Shown: positions 53,443 to 62,906 of the stretch, one piece after another | How the letters are laid out: each line of letters opens with the position of its first letter | How positions within the stretch are numbered: position 1 is the first letter of the stretch | Source of the DNA: Bacteroidales bacterium | GTDB lineage: Bacteria; Bacteroidota; Bacteroidia; Bacteroidales; UBA932 | DNA: 64,000 bases | Direction: 5' to 3' | Assembly: GCA_015060395.1 (NCBI GenBank) | Contig: SUYP01000009.1 | Span: forward strand, 19,342 to 83,341 | Translations under genes and position numbers: made by a program | The notes under the pieces: generated by a model | The model's input: only the letters and a program-made list of their open reading frames with translations | Database searches by the model: none | Told to the model about the DNA's origin: nothing

Positions 53443-53838
53443 TGGAGATGGGCGGACTCGAACCGCCGTCCAAACACCGCACCAGGCGGCTTTCTACACG
53501 CTTAGTCTGGCTTTGGTTTTCGTCCAGGGGCTGCCGTCAGACAGGCTACCCAAGGCTTATCCTCTGAATCTTAGCGGAGCTTAAAGGAGTCACTCCGAGC
53601 ATCCGGTTTGAATGATACCCCGGATTCCAGCCATAACCGGCCTAAAGGCTGGAGGGATACTCGTCGGCGACGCAGCCTTGGCGTCGCGGATTAAGGTAGT
53701 GTGCTTAGCAGACTACGCAGCGAGTGCATAAGAGTTGTTGCCAACTATAAGTTCGAAAGCTGAGATTAACGGGCAAACTTCCCACGCCCGACGTGCTTAC
53801 CGTCCAATGTCTGATGCTGTCAAAACCAAAACATCCCC
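53443..53838 (-). ncRNA. ssrA: tmRNA (ssrA)
   Basis: About 396 nt. The 5' GGGGATG pairs with the 3' CATCTCC to form the tRNA-like acceptor stem, and the 3' T-arm GGCGGTTCGAGTCCGCC is clear. CCA is not encoded. The tag reading frame (53742-53713) encodes GNNSYALAA then TAG, close to the GENNYALAA/GETNYALAA tags known in Bacteroidales. It releases stalled ribosomes and marks their products for ClpXP. It lies between cpsB and upxY within the capsule gene run and has its own promoter and terminator. Confidence 0.97.
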
Positions 53839-53850
53839 ATTTGAACGTTG

Positions 53851-53880
53851 CAAATATACAAATAAATTCACATATCGCAA
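53851..53880 (-). promoter_or_regulatory. Promoter of ssrA
   Basis: TTG (53880-53878), 19 nt, TATATTTG (53858-53851), 13 nt before the tmRNA 5' end. The -33 element lies inside the last codons of the cpsB-like gene. Confidence 0.85.
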
Positions 53881-54587
53881 CCTATCTGCCCTACTCTCTT
53901 CGTCACATCCTTCGAGAGCCTGGCAGTGGAGTATTGCAGACGCATCGCCTTCTCCCGATGACAGTCCGAACCGTAGGCAAAATACATTCCTTTCCGCAAA
54001 AGAGTCTCAGCCCTACTGCGGACCTCCCTGCCGTAATATCCTATAAGCGAGGGCAGATTGAGCTGGAACAAGACCCCCATCTTCCTGAGCCTCACATAGT
54101 CCGCCATCTTCATATACACATATCTTTCCGGATGAGCCAGGAGCGGCCGGTACCCTTCGGCCATAATCCCGGAAAGGATTCCGATAAAATCGTATGGAGC
54201 TGCTATAGAGGAGGTTTCCACGAGTATCACATCATCCTCCATAAGGAGAAGGTCGCCAGAATTGAAACGCCTGACAAAAAGTCCGTCCAGCATATATTCC
54301 GCCGCGAGATGCAGCCGCACGGGGCCGGTGTAAAGAGTCCGGAGTTCTTCGAAACGGATCCGCAGGGCATCGGTCTCATTGGGTACATCTTCCATAATAT
54401 GAGGAGTGCACCAGACATCAGTGACACCGATATATTCCTCAAACGCCAATGCAGAAAGAGCCTCTGCAACAGTCTCCACGCCGTCATCAACCCCATAAAG
54501 GATATGCGAATGCCGGTCGGTGCCGCCACGCAAAGCTCCGCTGTCCTGCAGACTTCTGTACCCTATCCCTGCGAATTCCATAATCAT
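53868..54587 (-). CDS. CpsB/YwqE-type tyrosine-protein phosphatase (PHP domain)
   Basis: 239 residues. PHP-domain metal ligands: DRHSHILYGVDDGVETVAEAL near residues 24-44 (usual DIHSHILPGVDDG), VWCTPHIMEDVPNE, LLAHPERYVYM, and SDCHREKAMRL near the C-terminus. It would dephosphorylate the tyrosine cluster of the kinase encoded just upstream, with which it overlaps by 4 nt. The first 20 residues are unrelated to the family start and may be a regulatory or anchoring extension. Confidence 0.92.
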   Translation of the reverse strand: MIMEFAGIGYRSLQDSGALRGGTDRHSHILYGVDDGVETVAEALSALAFEEYIGVTDVWCTPHIMEDVPNETDALRIRFEELRTLYTGPVRLHLAAEYMLDGLFVRRFNSGDLLLMEDDVILVETSSIAAPYDFIGILSGIMAEGYRPLLAHPERYVYMKMADYVRLRKMGVLFQLNLPSLIGYYGREVRSRAETLLRKGMYFAYGSDCHREKAMRLQYSTARLSKDVTKRVGQIGCDM

Positions 54588-56980
54588 TTCTTCATATTGC
54601 CATAGCCATACCTGTAGCCGTAGCTGCCATATCCCCTGCTTTCAACATCAACTCCGTTAAGCACCACAGCCATCCTCGTAAAGCGTCCGGAAGCATTGAG
54701 GTCGGCCAGAACCGGCACCATCCTCTTGTCCAGCAAACCAGCTCTCACTATGAACACCGTCATATCTGACAGCTTGGTAACAATCGATGCATCAGCCACG
54801 ACATCGATTGGAGGACAATCGACAAAGATATAGTCATATATTCTCCTGAGCTGTGACATTAGAGACGCAAATCTTTCAGTCAGAAGCAGTTCCGTAGGAT
54901 TCGGAGGAAGGCTGCCTACCGGAAGGATATGCAGTCCCGGACGTATCTCATCGATCAGCGGCGCTATGTCATCCGCCTTTCCGTTCAGATATGCAGCCAC
55001 TCCGGTATGCTCCAGACCGAGAGACTTGGAAAGGGTGGCCTTGCGCAGATCGAGGTCCATAACCAGGACACGTGAGTTCTTCAAGGCCATACCTGCTGCA
55101 AGATTCTGGATTATGAAAGTCTTGCCGGCATTCGGGTTGAAAGACGTGAACATAGCCACGAACGCCTTGGAGGCCTCTTTTTCAATCATCATATCGAAAT
55201 TGGTCCTTAGAACTCTGAATGCCTCATTCATCATATCCCTATGTCCCGGCTCTACAATTATCCTCCTGTTTCCGTTGTTGAACTTGGCCTTCTTCCGTAC
55301 TATTCCCAGAATATTCTTCTTTGCGGAAAGAGGTATCTCGGCCAGAAACGGCACTGATATATCCTCGAAGTCAGATCTTGTCTTTACCGTGACATCCGAG
55401 ATCTTCTTCAGCAGTATTATGGCAAAAGGGATTCCAAGTCCCAGCAGCACGGATATCATCAGAAGCATCATCTTTTCAGGAGCCACCGGAGCCGAAGAGC
55501 CGGTAGGCCTCATTATCATACGTGTATTGCCCACATTGATAAGCGAAGCCAGCTCGTTTTCCTCCCTCTTCTGGAGAAGGAAAATATAGAGAGATTCCTT
55601 TACCATCTGCTGACGCTGGATGGAGAGAAGCTGGAGTTCCTGCCCGGAATTCATTGCTATTCTTGCCATTATCTGGTTTTCCTGGGCCTGGATCTTCTGC
55701 GCCTGAAGTTCCAGAGTGGCAATGGAGTTGTCAACAGAACGGAGGATTGCAGACCTGAGGGAAGCGATCGAATTGTTAAGGTCGGCAATTAACGGATTGT
55801 TCTTGCCAGAACCAGTACTGAGACGGTCTCGCTGAAGGATAAGATTGTTGTATTCCGAGATCTGTGTCTCTACATTCCCGGTGGTCAGGCCGAGATTGGC
55901 CGGTATCAGGGCACTTTCATTCACAGGATTGTTCAGATAATCCTTGATGTAACGTGCCACAGAAAGCTGGTTGTTAACCTCGAACTCCTTGGTCGCATAT
56001 TCGCTGGTCTCATCTATATAGGCCTTCGATATAGCGTCCATATCCGTCAGCTTATTGACCTCTTTGTATTTCTTGAGGTCATTCTCGATGCCTCCGAGTT
56101 CCTTTTCTATAACCACAAGCCTTTCATTGATGAATTCCGAGGTATTCCGCGCCGATTCGTTCCTGGAGCGCACCCACTCCTCGTTATAAATATCGATAAG
56201 AGTGCTGAGAACATCGCCGGCACGTGCAGGAAAACCGTCTTCGAGGGAAAGTTCCACGACGGTTGACTCCTTTCCTGGATGAGTGACGCTAAGCCTTCTG
56301 CCTATATTCTTGGCCATCGACAAGCTGTTGTTCCAGCGGATTCTCACATCGGACTCGAAATTCTCCACCTTTGCAGTCGGATAGATCACGAGCCTGCCCG
56401 CTGGAGTAGCCACAGTATCCCCGTAGGCACATTGCATTGTGAAATCGGCCTCTTCGCCTGCCGGACCGACGACGAAGTCCTTCAGCATTACTATGCCATC
56501 ACCGCAATTCTCCACGGCAAACGAGAAGAAAGACTGCGGATTATCCCCTGCCATCCTCATCTCTACCGGAGTATCGGTATATAGCTCAACTTCCCGGAGG
56601 AGCTGCTCCTGCACATAGCTTGTCTCCAGATGCAGCCTCTCCACGACCTCCTGCATCAGGTCGGGAGACGACAATGCCTGCATTTCGTTTGCAACGGAAG
56701 TATTTCCCGATATCCTCACCGCCCCTCCTGCCAATGCTCCGATGCTTCTCAATGTCGCGTCCTGGTCACTTTCGTCAATGATCACTTTAGCTGTACGGCG
56801 GTATGTATCCGGCGTACGATAGATATACAGCACGCAGAGGCAGAGGCAGACAATCACACTGGCCACATACCACCATTTATAGTCCCAGATGGTCTCGAGG
56901 CCAAGATTCCATATATCAGACAGTCTCAAAGAGCTGTCTTCCTCCCTGTTTCTGTTGAGATAGTCCTTTTCCATAATCAT
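54584..56980 (-). CDS. Polysaccharide tyrosine autokinase (Wzc/BY-kinase)
   Basis: 798 residues. Wzz domain with TM1 about 35-53, long coiled-coil periplasmic region, TM2 about 508-528, then a cytoplasmic BY-kinase: Walker A FTSFNPNAGKTFIIQNLA, Walker A' RVLVMDLDLRK, Walker B YIFVDCPPIDVVADA. Tyr-rich tail RGYGSYGYRYGYGNMKK with five tyrosines, the expected autophosphorylation sites. It controls polymer length and export through the Wza-like protein encoded 5' of it (4-nt overlap) and is reset by the CpsB-type phosphatase. Confidence 0.96.
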   Translation of the reverse strand: MIMEKDYLNRNREEDSSLRLSDIWNLGLETIWDYKWWYVASVIVCLCLCVLYIYRTPDTYRRTAKVIIDESDQDATLRSIGALAGGAVRISGNTSVANEMQALSSPDLMQEVVERLHLETSYVQEQLLREVELYTDTPVEMRMAGDNPQSFFSFAVENCGDGIVMLKDFVVGPAGEEADFTMQCAYGDTVATPAGRLVIYPTAKVENFESDVRIRWNNSLSMAKNIGRRLSVTHPGKESTVVELSLEDGFPARAGDVLSTLIDIYNEEWVRSRNESARNTSEFINERLVVIEKELGGIENDLKKYKEVNKLTDMDAISKAYIDETSEYATKEFEVNNQLSVARYIKDYLNNPVNESALIPANLGLTTGNVETQISEYNNLILQRDRLSTGSGKNNPLIADLNNSIASLRSAILRSVDNSIATLELQAQKIQAQENQIMARIAMNSGQELQLLSIQRQQMVKESLYIFLLQKREENELASLINVGNTRMIMRPTGSSAPVAPEKMMLLMISVLLGLGIPFAIILLKKISDVTVKTRSDFEDISVPFLAEIPLSAKKNILGIVRKKAKFNNGNRRIIVEPGHRDMMNEAFRVLRTNFDMMIEKEASKAFVAMFTSFNPNAGKTFIIQNLAAGMALKNSRVLVMDLDLRKATLSKSLGLEHTGVAAYLNGKADDIAPLIDEIRPGLHILPVGSLPPNPTELLLTERFASLMSQLRRIYDYIFVDCPPIDVVADASIVTKLSDMTVFIVRAGLLDKRMVPVLADLNASGRFTRMAVVLNGVDVESRGYGSYGYRYGYGNMKK

Positions 56981-57789
56981 CTGCTTAAGAGAATGCTCGT
57001 AACCAATGTCGCGATAGAGACGGCAAGAGAACCGGAAGAGACAAGTATGCCGGTCATTCTCAGAGCTTTGTCGTCTGTGGTTGACTGACGTGTCCTCACT
57101 TTGTTCGGCTCGACATATACAATGTCGTTCTGCTGGAGATAATAAGCCGGAGAACTGAACATATCCACATCACAAAGGTCGAGCTGATAGATGGTCCTTT
57201 CACCGTTCCTTTCTCTGATTACGGACACATTGCCTCTCTCGCCGAATATAGTCAGGTCTTTGGCAAGAGAAATAGCCTGAAGAATGGTAACCTTGTCACC
57301 TTCAATATTATAAGTTCCCGGTGAATTGACTTCTCCGATGACAGAAACCTTGAAATTCAGGAACTCCACCGTGACCACGGCATCGGCCAGAAGCCCCTCC
57401 CCGAGAAGCCTGTCCTTTATCTTTTCGGAGAGCTCCCATCTGGTCAGGCCCGACACACTGAGAGGTCCGAGCACAGGAAAGTCTATATTTCCGTCATTAT
57501 CGACGACATATCCCATCAGACGCTGATTATAGCCGCCGTTCACTATCTCCGAGCCAGCCTGATAACTGATCACGGGAAGGTTGAACATTGCCACAAGCTC
57601 TGGATTCCTGCTCGAGACAACGATAGAAAGCATATCCTTAGGCTGGATGACGATGCCCGCGTGACGGTCAATCTTTTCTGGCTTGCCGATCACGCGGTTC
57701 TGAAAATAGGTGATATCCTTGACTGTCGCGCAATTAGTTGCAGTCATCTGAATCAACACCCAAAGGAAAAGCAGATTTCTTTTCGACAT
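56977..57789 (-). CDS. Polysaccharide export protein (Wza/BexD-like)
   Basis: 270 residues, exported; the signal ends with TATNC, an imperfect lipobox. Poly_export domain IVIQPKDMLSIVVSSRNPELVAMFNLPV, then one SLBB domain SVIGEVNSPGTYNIEGDKVTILQAISLA, and a C-terminal hydrophobic helix (about 248-268). Short single-SLBB form typical of Bacteroidetes kinase loci. First gene of the export module with the BY-kinase and CpsB. Its own promoter is not obvious; AACGTTTG at 57810-57803 is a poor -7 match. Confidence 0.92.
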   Translation of the reverse strand: MSKRNLLFLWVLIQMTATNCATVKDITYFQNRVIGKPEKIDRHAGIVIQPKDMLSIVVSSRNPELVAMFNLPVISYQAGSEIVNGGYNQRLMGYVVDNDGNIDFPVLGPLSVSGLTRWELSEKIKDRLLGEGLLADAVVTVEFLNFKVSVIGEVNSPGTYNIEGDKVTILQAISLAKDLTIFGERGNVSVIRERNGERTIYQLDLCDVDMFSSPAYYLQQNDIVYVEPNKVRTRQSTTDDKALRMTGILVSSGSLAVSIATLVTSILLSR

Positions 57790-57899
57790 AACTGTGTATT
57801 TTCAAACGTTTACCGCCAAGCGCATAGCAACAGACTTGCCACAATGTGATGACGGCCTACCTGATTATTTAGAAAATCTTTCAAAAAACGAAGAAAAAA

Positions 57900-57930
57900 T
57901 TTGCAGATACAGAAATTATCCCTATCTTTG
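57900..57930 (+). promoter_or_regulatory. Promoter of tRNA-Val
   Basis: TTTG (57900-57903), 19 nt, TATCTTTG (57923-57930), a full consensus match 20 nt before the mature 5' end. Confidence 0.85.
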
Positions 57931-57950
57931 TAATCCCCTTTCAGAGAAAA

Positions 57951-58025
57951 GGGAGCATAGCTCAGTTGGTTTAGAGCATCTGCCTTACAAGCAGAGGGTC
58001 GGGGGTTCGACTCCCTCTGCTCCCA
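57951..58025 (+). tRNA. tRNA-Val (anticodon TAC)
   Basis: 75 nt cloverleaf: acceptor GGGAGCA/TGCTCCC, D-arm GCTC...GAGC, anticodon stem TCTGC/GCAGA around loop CTTACAA (anticodon TAC), T-arm GGGGGTTCGACTCCC. CCA is not encoded. It stands alone between two divergent blocks. Confidence 0.97.
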
Positions 58026-58031
58026 CTAAAG

Positions 58032-58063
58032 AGACTTCAGAGTAAATCTGGAGTCTTTTTTTA
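58032..58063 (+). terminator. Intrinsic terminator of tRNA-Val
   Basis: AGACTTCAGA (58032-58041) pairs with TCTGGAGTCT (58047-58056) with one G-U pair, followed by a run of T (58056-58062). Confidence 0.9.
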
Positions 58064-58076
58064 TTCTTCGTCACCT

Positions 58077-58166
58077 TGGCCATATAAATGGCCTCATTTC
58101 TGGCCACGAAGTCATTTTGATGTGTGTCGGCCAAGAAAACGCCTTTTTTTCTGGCCACGTAGCCAT
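58077..58166. repeat. GGCCA repeats downstream of tRNA-Val
   Basis: A hairpin GGCCAT/ATGGCC (58078-58093) is followed by TTTCTGGCCACGAAGTCAT (58097-58115) and TTTCTGGCCACGTAGCCAT (58148-58166), identical at 17 of 19 positions, 51 nt apart. Another GGCCA lies at 58129. The rest of the gap to 58298 holds no ORF that I can support. Confidence 0.6.
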
Positions 58167-58193
58167 CTACTGACTTGGTTCCGATTTCAATAA

Positions 58194-60584
<2,391 letters not shown>

Positions 60585-60588
60585 TCGC

Positions 60589-60596
60589 TATATTTG
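60589..60596 (+). promoter_or_regulatory. -7 element TATATTTG directly before the DNPH1-like gene
   Basis: TAnnTTTG match with 5 nt to ATG 60602; no -33 element is seen. If used, the mRNA would start at or near the start codon. Confidence 0.4.
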
Positions 60597-60601
60597 CATA
60601 T

Positions 60602-61006
60602 ATGAAGAAGATATATTTTGCCGGCTCCATCCGCGGAGGAAGGATTGACGCCGAACTTTACAACAGGCTGATCGGATATATGCAGAAGACTTCCATCGTG
60701 CTCACAGAGCATATCGGAAGCCCTCACCTCAATCTTCTGGAGCAGGGCAAGAGAGACATCGAGATATATGATCAGGATACCGCCTGGCTCAGGGAAAGCG
60801 ATGTACTGATCGCCGAATGCACCTGTCCGTCGCTCGGAGTAGGATATGAACTGGCATACGCCGAAAAGATCGGAAAGCCCTGCCATATATTCTATGACAG
60901 GACCAAGACGCAGCTTTCCGCTATGCTCACAGGCAATCCTTATTTCATCATTCATCCGTATGAAAATGAAGATGAGATTTACCCTATAATCGACACAATA
61001 CTATGA
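60602..61006 (+). CDS. DNPH1/deoxyribosyltransferase-like N-hydrolase
   Basis: 134 residues, cytoplasmic. MKKIYFAGSIRGGRID with the phosphate-binding loop, YDQDTAWLRESDVLIAECTCPSLGVGYELAYAEKIGKP with the Asp and the catalytic Glu of the nucleoside deoxyribosyltransferase fold. Vertebrate and bacterial DNPH1 proteins hydrolyse deoxynucleoside 5'-monophosphates; the 2'-deoxyribosyl part is inferred from this. It overlaps the exported nitroreductase gene by 4 nt. Confidence 0.85.
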   Translation: MKKIYFAGSIRGGRIDAELYNRLIGYMQKTSIVLTEHIGSPHLNLLEQGKRDIEIYDQDTAWLRESDVLIAECTCPSLGVGYELAYAEKIGKPCHIFYDRTKTQLSAMLTGNPYFIIHPYENEDEIYPIIDTIL

Positions 61007-61602
61007 AAATCAGACTTTTGACAATCGCATTAGCATTTTTCGCAATTACATCTATGAATTCCTGCAACAATACCAGCAACACGGCAGACTCCGTACTTGA
61101 GAACATATATAACAGAAAGAGTGTACGTCAGTTCACATCGGAGCCTGTTTCGGAAGAGCATATCCAGACTATGCTCAAGGCAGCAATGGCAGCCCCTTCA
61201 GCTGTCAACTATCAGCCTTGGAGATTTGTAGTGGTAACTGAGCGTACCGAGCTTGACGCTATGGCCGAGGTGCTCCCATACGCGCAGATGCTCAAGCAGG
61301 CTCCCCTGGCAATAGTCGTATGCGGAGAAACGACCTGGTTTGACGGGAATGAGAATCCGTACTGGCAGCAGGATTGTTCTGCAGCCACACAGAACCTTCT
61401 CCTTGCAGCAGAAACTCTCGGACTCGGAGCGGTATGGACCGGCGTATATCCTGATCCTGAGCGCTCATCCAAGCTAAGCGCACTTCTTCAGCTTCCGGGC
61501 AATGTCCAGCCGCTCTGCGCCATTCCGATCGGACATCACGACGGAACACCCCAGCCTAAGGACAAATGGAAGCCTGAGAATATCCACTACGGAAAGTGGT
61601 AG
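61003..61602 (+). CDS. Nitroreductase-family protein with lipoprotein signal
   Basis: 199 residues. N-terminal type II signal (MNSC, Cys21), then a full FMN-dependent nitroreductase domain: NIYNRKSVRQFTSEPVSEE, AAMAAPSAVNYQPWRFVVVT, LGLGAVWTGVYPD. The family reduces quinones or nitro compounds with NAD(P)H, but this copy would lie outside the cytoplasm, where NAD(P)H is absent. It may use another electron donor or an exported redox partner. Coupled to the DNPH1-like gene (4-nt overlap) and convergent with the next gene 5 nt away. Confidence 0.9.
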   Translation: MKIRLLTIALAFFAITSMNSCNNTSNTADSVLENIYNRKSVRQFTSEPVSEEHIQTMLKAAMAAPSAVNYQPWRFVVVTERTELDAMAEVLPYAQMLKQAPLAIVVCGETTWFDGNENPYWQQDCSAATQNLLLAAETLGLGAVWTGVYPDPERSSKLSALLQLPGNVQPLCAIPIGHHDGTPQPKDKWKPENIHYGKW

Positions 61603-61607
61603 TCCAG

Positions 61608-62300
61608 CTACTTCCTCTTTCTTGTAAACTGCTTGAAAATACGCTTGAACTGTTTTTCTATATGCTTTGGCTTCAGAGGGTTATAATCCGCTCCGATGTC
61701 AAAGTTCTGCCAAGCTATACGGTTCTGTTCCGAGTCGATTATGAAGAAATGAATATTCGACTTATCCTTGTATGGAATAGTATAGACAGTGCCCAAGGTC
61801 AGGAGTGCCAGCCCAACTCCTTTTGCAATTTCGGCGGCATAACTGCTACCAGTGCGTGAGAATCCATATTGGTAAGCGATCATTCCGTATCTGTTTCCTG
61901 TCTGTTCGATAAGGCGGTCAAGCCCTTCCGGAACCATAAAATTGAACGATTCGTGGGCATTTCCGGCATTGATCAGCTGAGCATAGACATATTCTATATC
62001 CTTACGGATCCCGTCATATTCACCAAGGCTCTCCGGAGAATATATCTCACTGATATTCAGCCCGGTATCGTAGGTCTTCAGAGTCTGAAGGAGCAATTCC
62101 TGCGAAGCACGGCAGGCTGTATCATTTGTGACCGTAATGTCTCCCTTGCCTATAGTTTCTATTTTGGCGACAGGCTCAAAAAGAACGACATCGCGGAGTT
62201 CATCGACATCATAACCGGAAGCGAGATATCCTGCAGTACCGCAGGAATACAGTGACATCGCTGCAATCGATGCAGCAAGTATATGGATAAGTCTTTTCAT
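61608..62300 (-). CDS. Lipoprotein of unknown function
   Basis: 230 residues. Lipobox LYSC (Cys20). The mature part starts GTAGYLASGYDVDELRDVVLFEPVAKIETI, then an alpha-helical middle, one hydrophobic stretch (AKGVGLALLTLGTVYTI near 160-176), and a strongly basic tail IEKQFKRIFKQFTRKRK. No family recognised. Second gene after 62309-62815, 8 nt apart, under the promoter with the C7 spacer tract. Confidence 0.8.
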   Translation of the reverse strand: MKRLIHILAASIAAMSLYSCGTAGYLASGYDVDELRDVVLFEPVAKIETIGKGDITVTNDTACRASQELLLQTLKTYDTGLNISEIYSPESLGEYDGIRKDIEYVYAQLINAGNAHESFNFMVPEGLDRLIEQTGNRYGMIAYQYGFSRTGSSYAAEIAKGVGLALLTLGTVYTIPYKDKSNIHFFIIDSEQNRIAWQNFDIGADYNPLKPKHIEKQFKRIFKQFTRKRK

Positions 62301-62308
62301 AGTCTGTA

Positions 62309-62815
62309 TCAGAAGTTTATGGCTATTCCAAATCCTGACTTTGCAGGGCTCAAGGTAAGTTCCATCACCTTACCGGTATTCTTGTTGTAGTTTTCGGCGA
62401 TTCGTGCATACGTCGCACTTCCATTCTTAGACATAGTGAAATGCAATACGGAAGGGATTATTCCGACAGCAGCGATACATCCATATACTATATATGGCCT
62501 TGCTGCGAATTCTCCACCATACGCAGCATTCGCTACCAGCTGACCTGCCGCACATCCGACTCCTGTTCCCACCAGAGTCGCTCCGATATAGCCCATAACA
62601 TCGGCAGTTCTGAGTTTATTTCTTGCCGGAAGATACTCCTCATTATATACATCTTCTCCGAGAAGATTGAGGATCTCACCATCGTTAAGAGGAATTCCGT
62701 TGATGTAGAACATATCGTTCATCACATAAAGTTTGCCTTCATTGTTGAAGAACTGTGCATCAGCACTGATGGCGAATCCTGCCACAGCGACAATAATCAG
62801 AAGTAATCTTTTCAT
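62309..62815 (-). CDS. Small secreted protein of unknown function
   Basis: 168 residues, signal peptide 1-20 (cut after ADA). After a short N-terminal region come two hydrophobic Gly/Ala-rich segments (about 75-95 and 106-124) joined by a short loop, then a beta-rich C-terminus ending in a phenylalanine (GFGIAINF), as in small outer-membrane proteins. No family recognised. First of a two-gene operon with a lipoprotein, under a promoter whose spacer holds a run of seven C. Confidence 0.75.
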   Translation of the reverse strand: MKRLLLIIVAVAGFAISADAQFFNNEGKLYVMNDMFYINGIPLNDGEILNLLGEDVYNEEYLPARNKLRTADVMGYIGATLVGTGVGCAAGQLVANAAYGGEFAARPYIVYGCIAAVGIIPSVLHFTMSKNGSATYARIAENYNKNTGKVMELTLSPAKSGFGIAINF

Positions 62816-62844
62816 AATCTATCTGGTTGAGTTGTTTACTTTTG

Positions 62845-62873
62845 CAAATATAATGGGGGGGTAAAATTCCAAA
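62845..62873 (-). promoter_or_regulatory. Promoter with a C7/G7 tract in the spacer
   Basis: On the minus strand TTTG (62873-62870), 17 nt, TATATTTG (62852-62845). Seven of the 17 spacer bases are C (plus-strand G7, 62855-62861). The six best promoters in this window have spacers of 19 or 20 nt, so this one is 2-3 nt short. Slippage in the tract would change the spacing and so the promoter strength. Confidence 0.7.
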
Positions 62874-62906
62874 TTTACAATTGGAAATCTGCATATAGAT
62901 GCATTA

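Noticed and set aside
53443..53838. Integrated element at the ssrA 3' end
   Set aside because: No integrase gene and no second copy of the ssrA 3' end were seen within the window; kept only as a question.
53735..54046. Plus-strand open frame across ssrA and the end of the cpsB-like gene
   Set aside because: It reads the tmRNA and the antisense of a clear PHP-domain gene; no motif supports it.
58077..58166. CRISPR-like array after tRNA-Val
   Set aside because: Only two near-identical 19-nt copies with irregular spacing, no third repeat and no cas gene.
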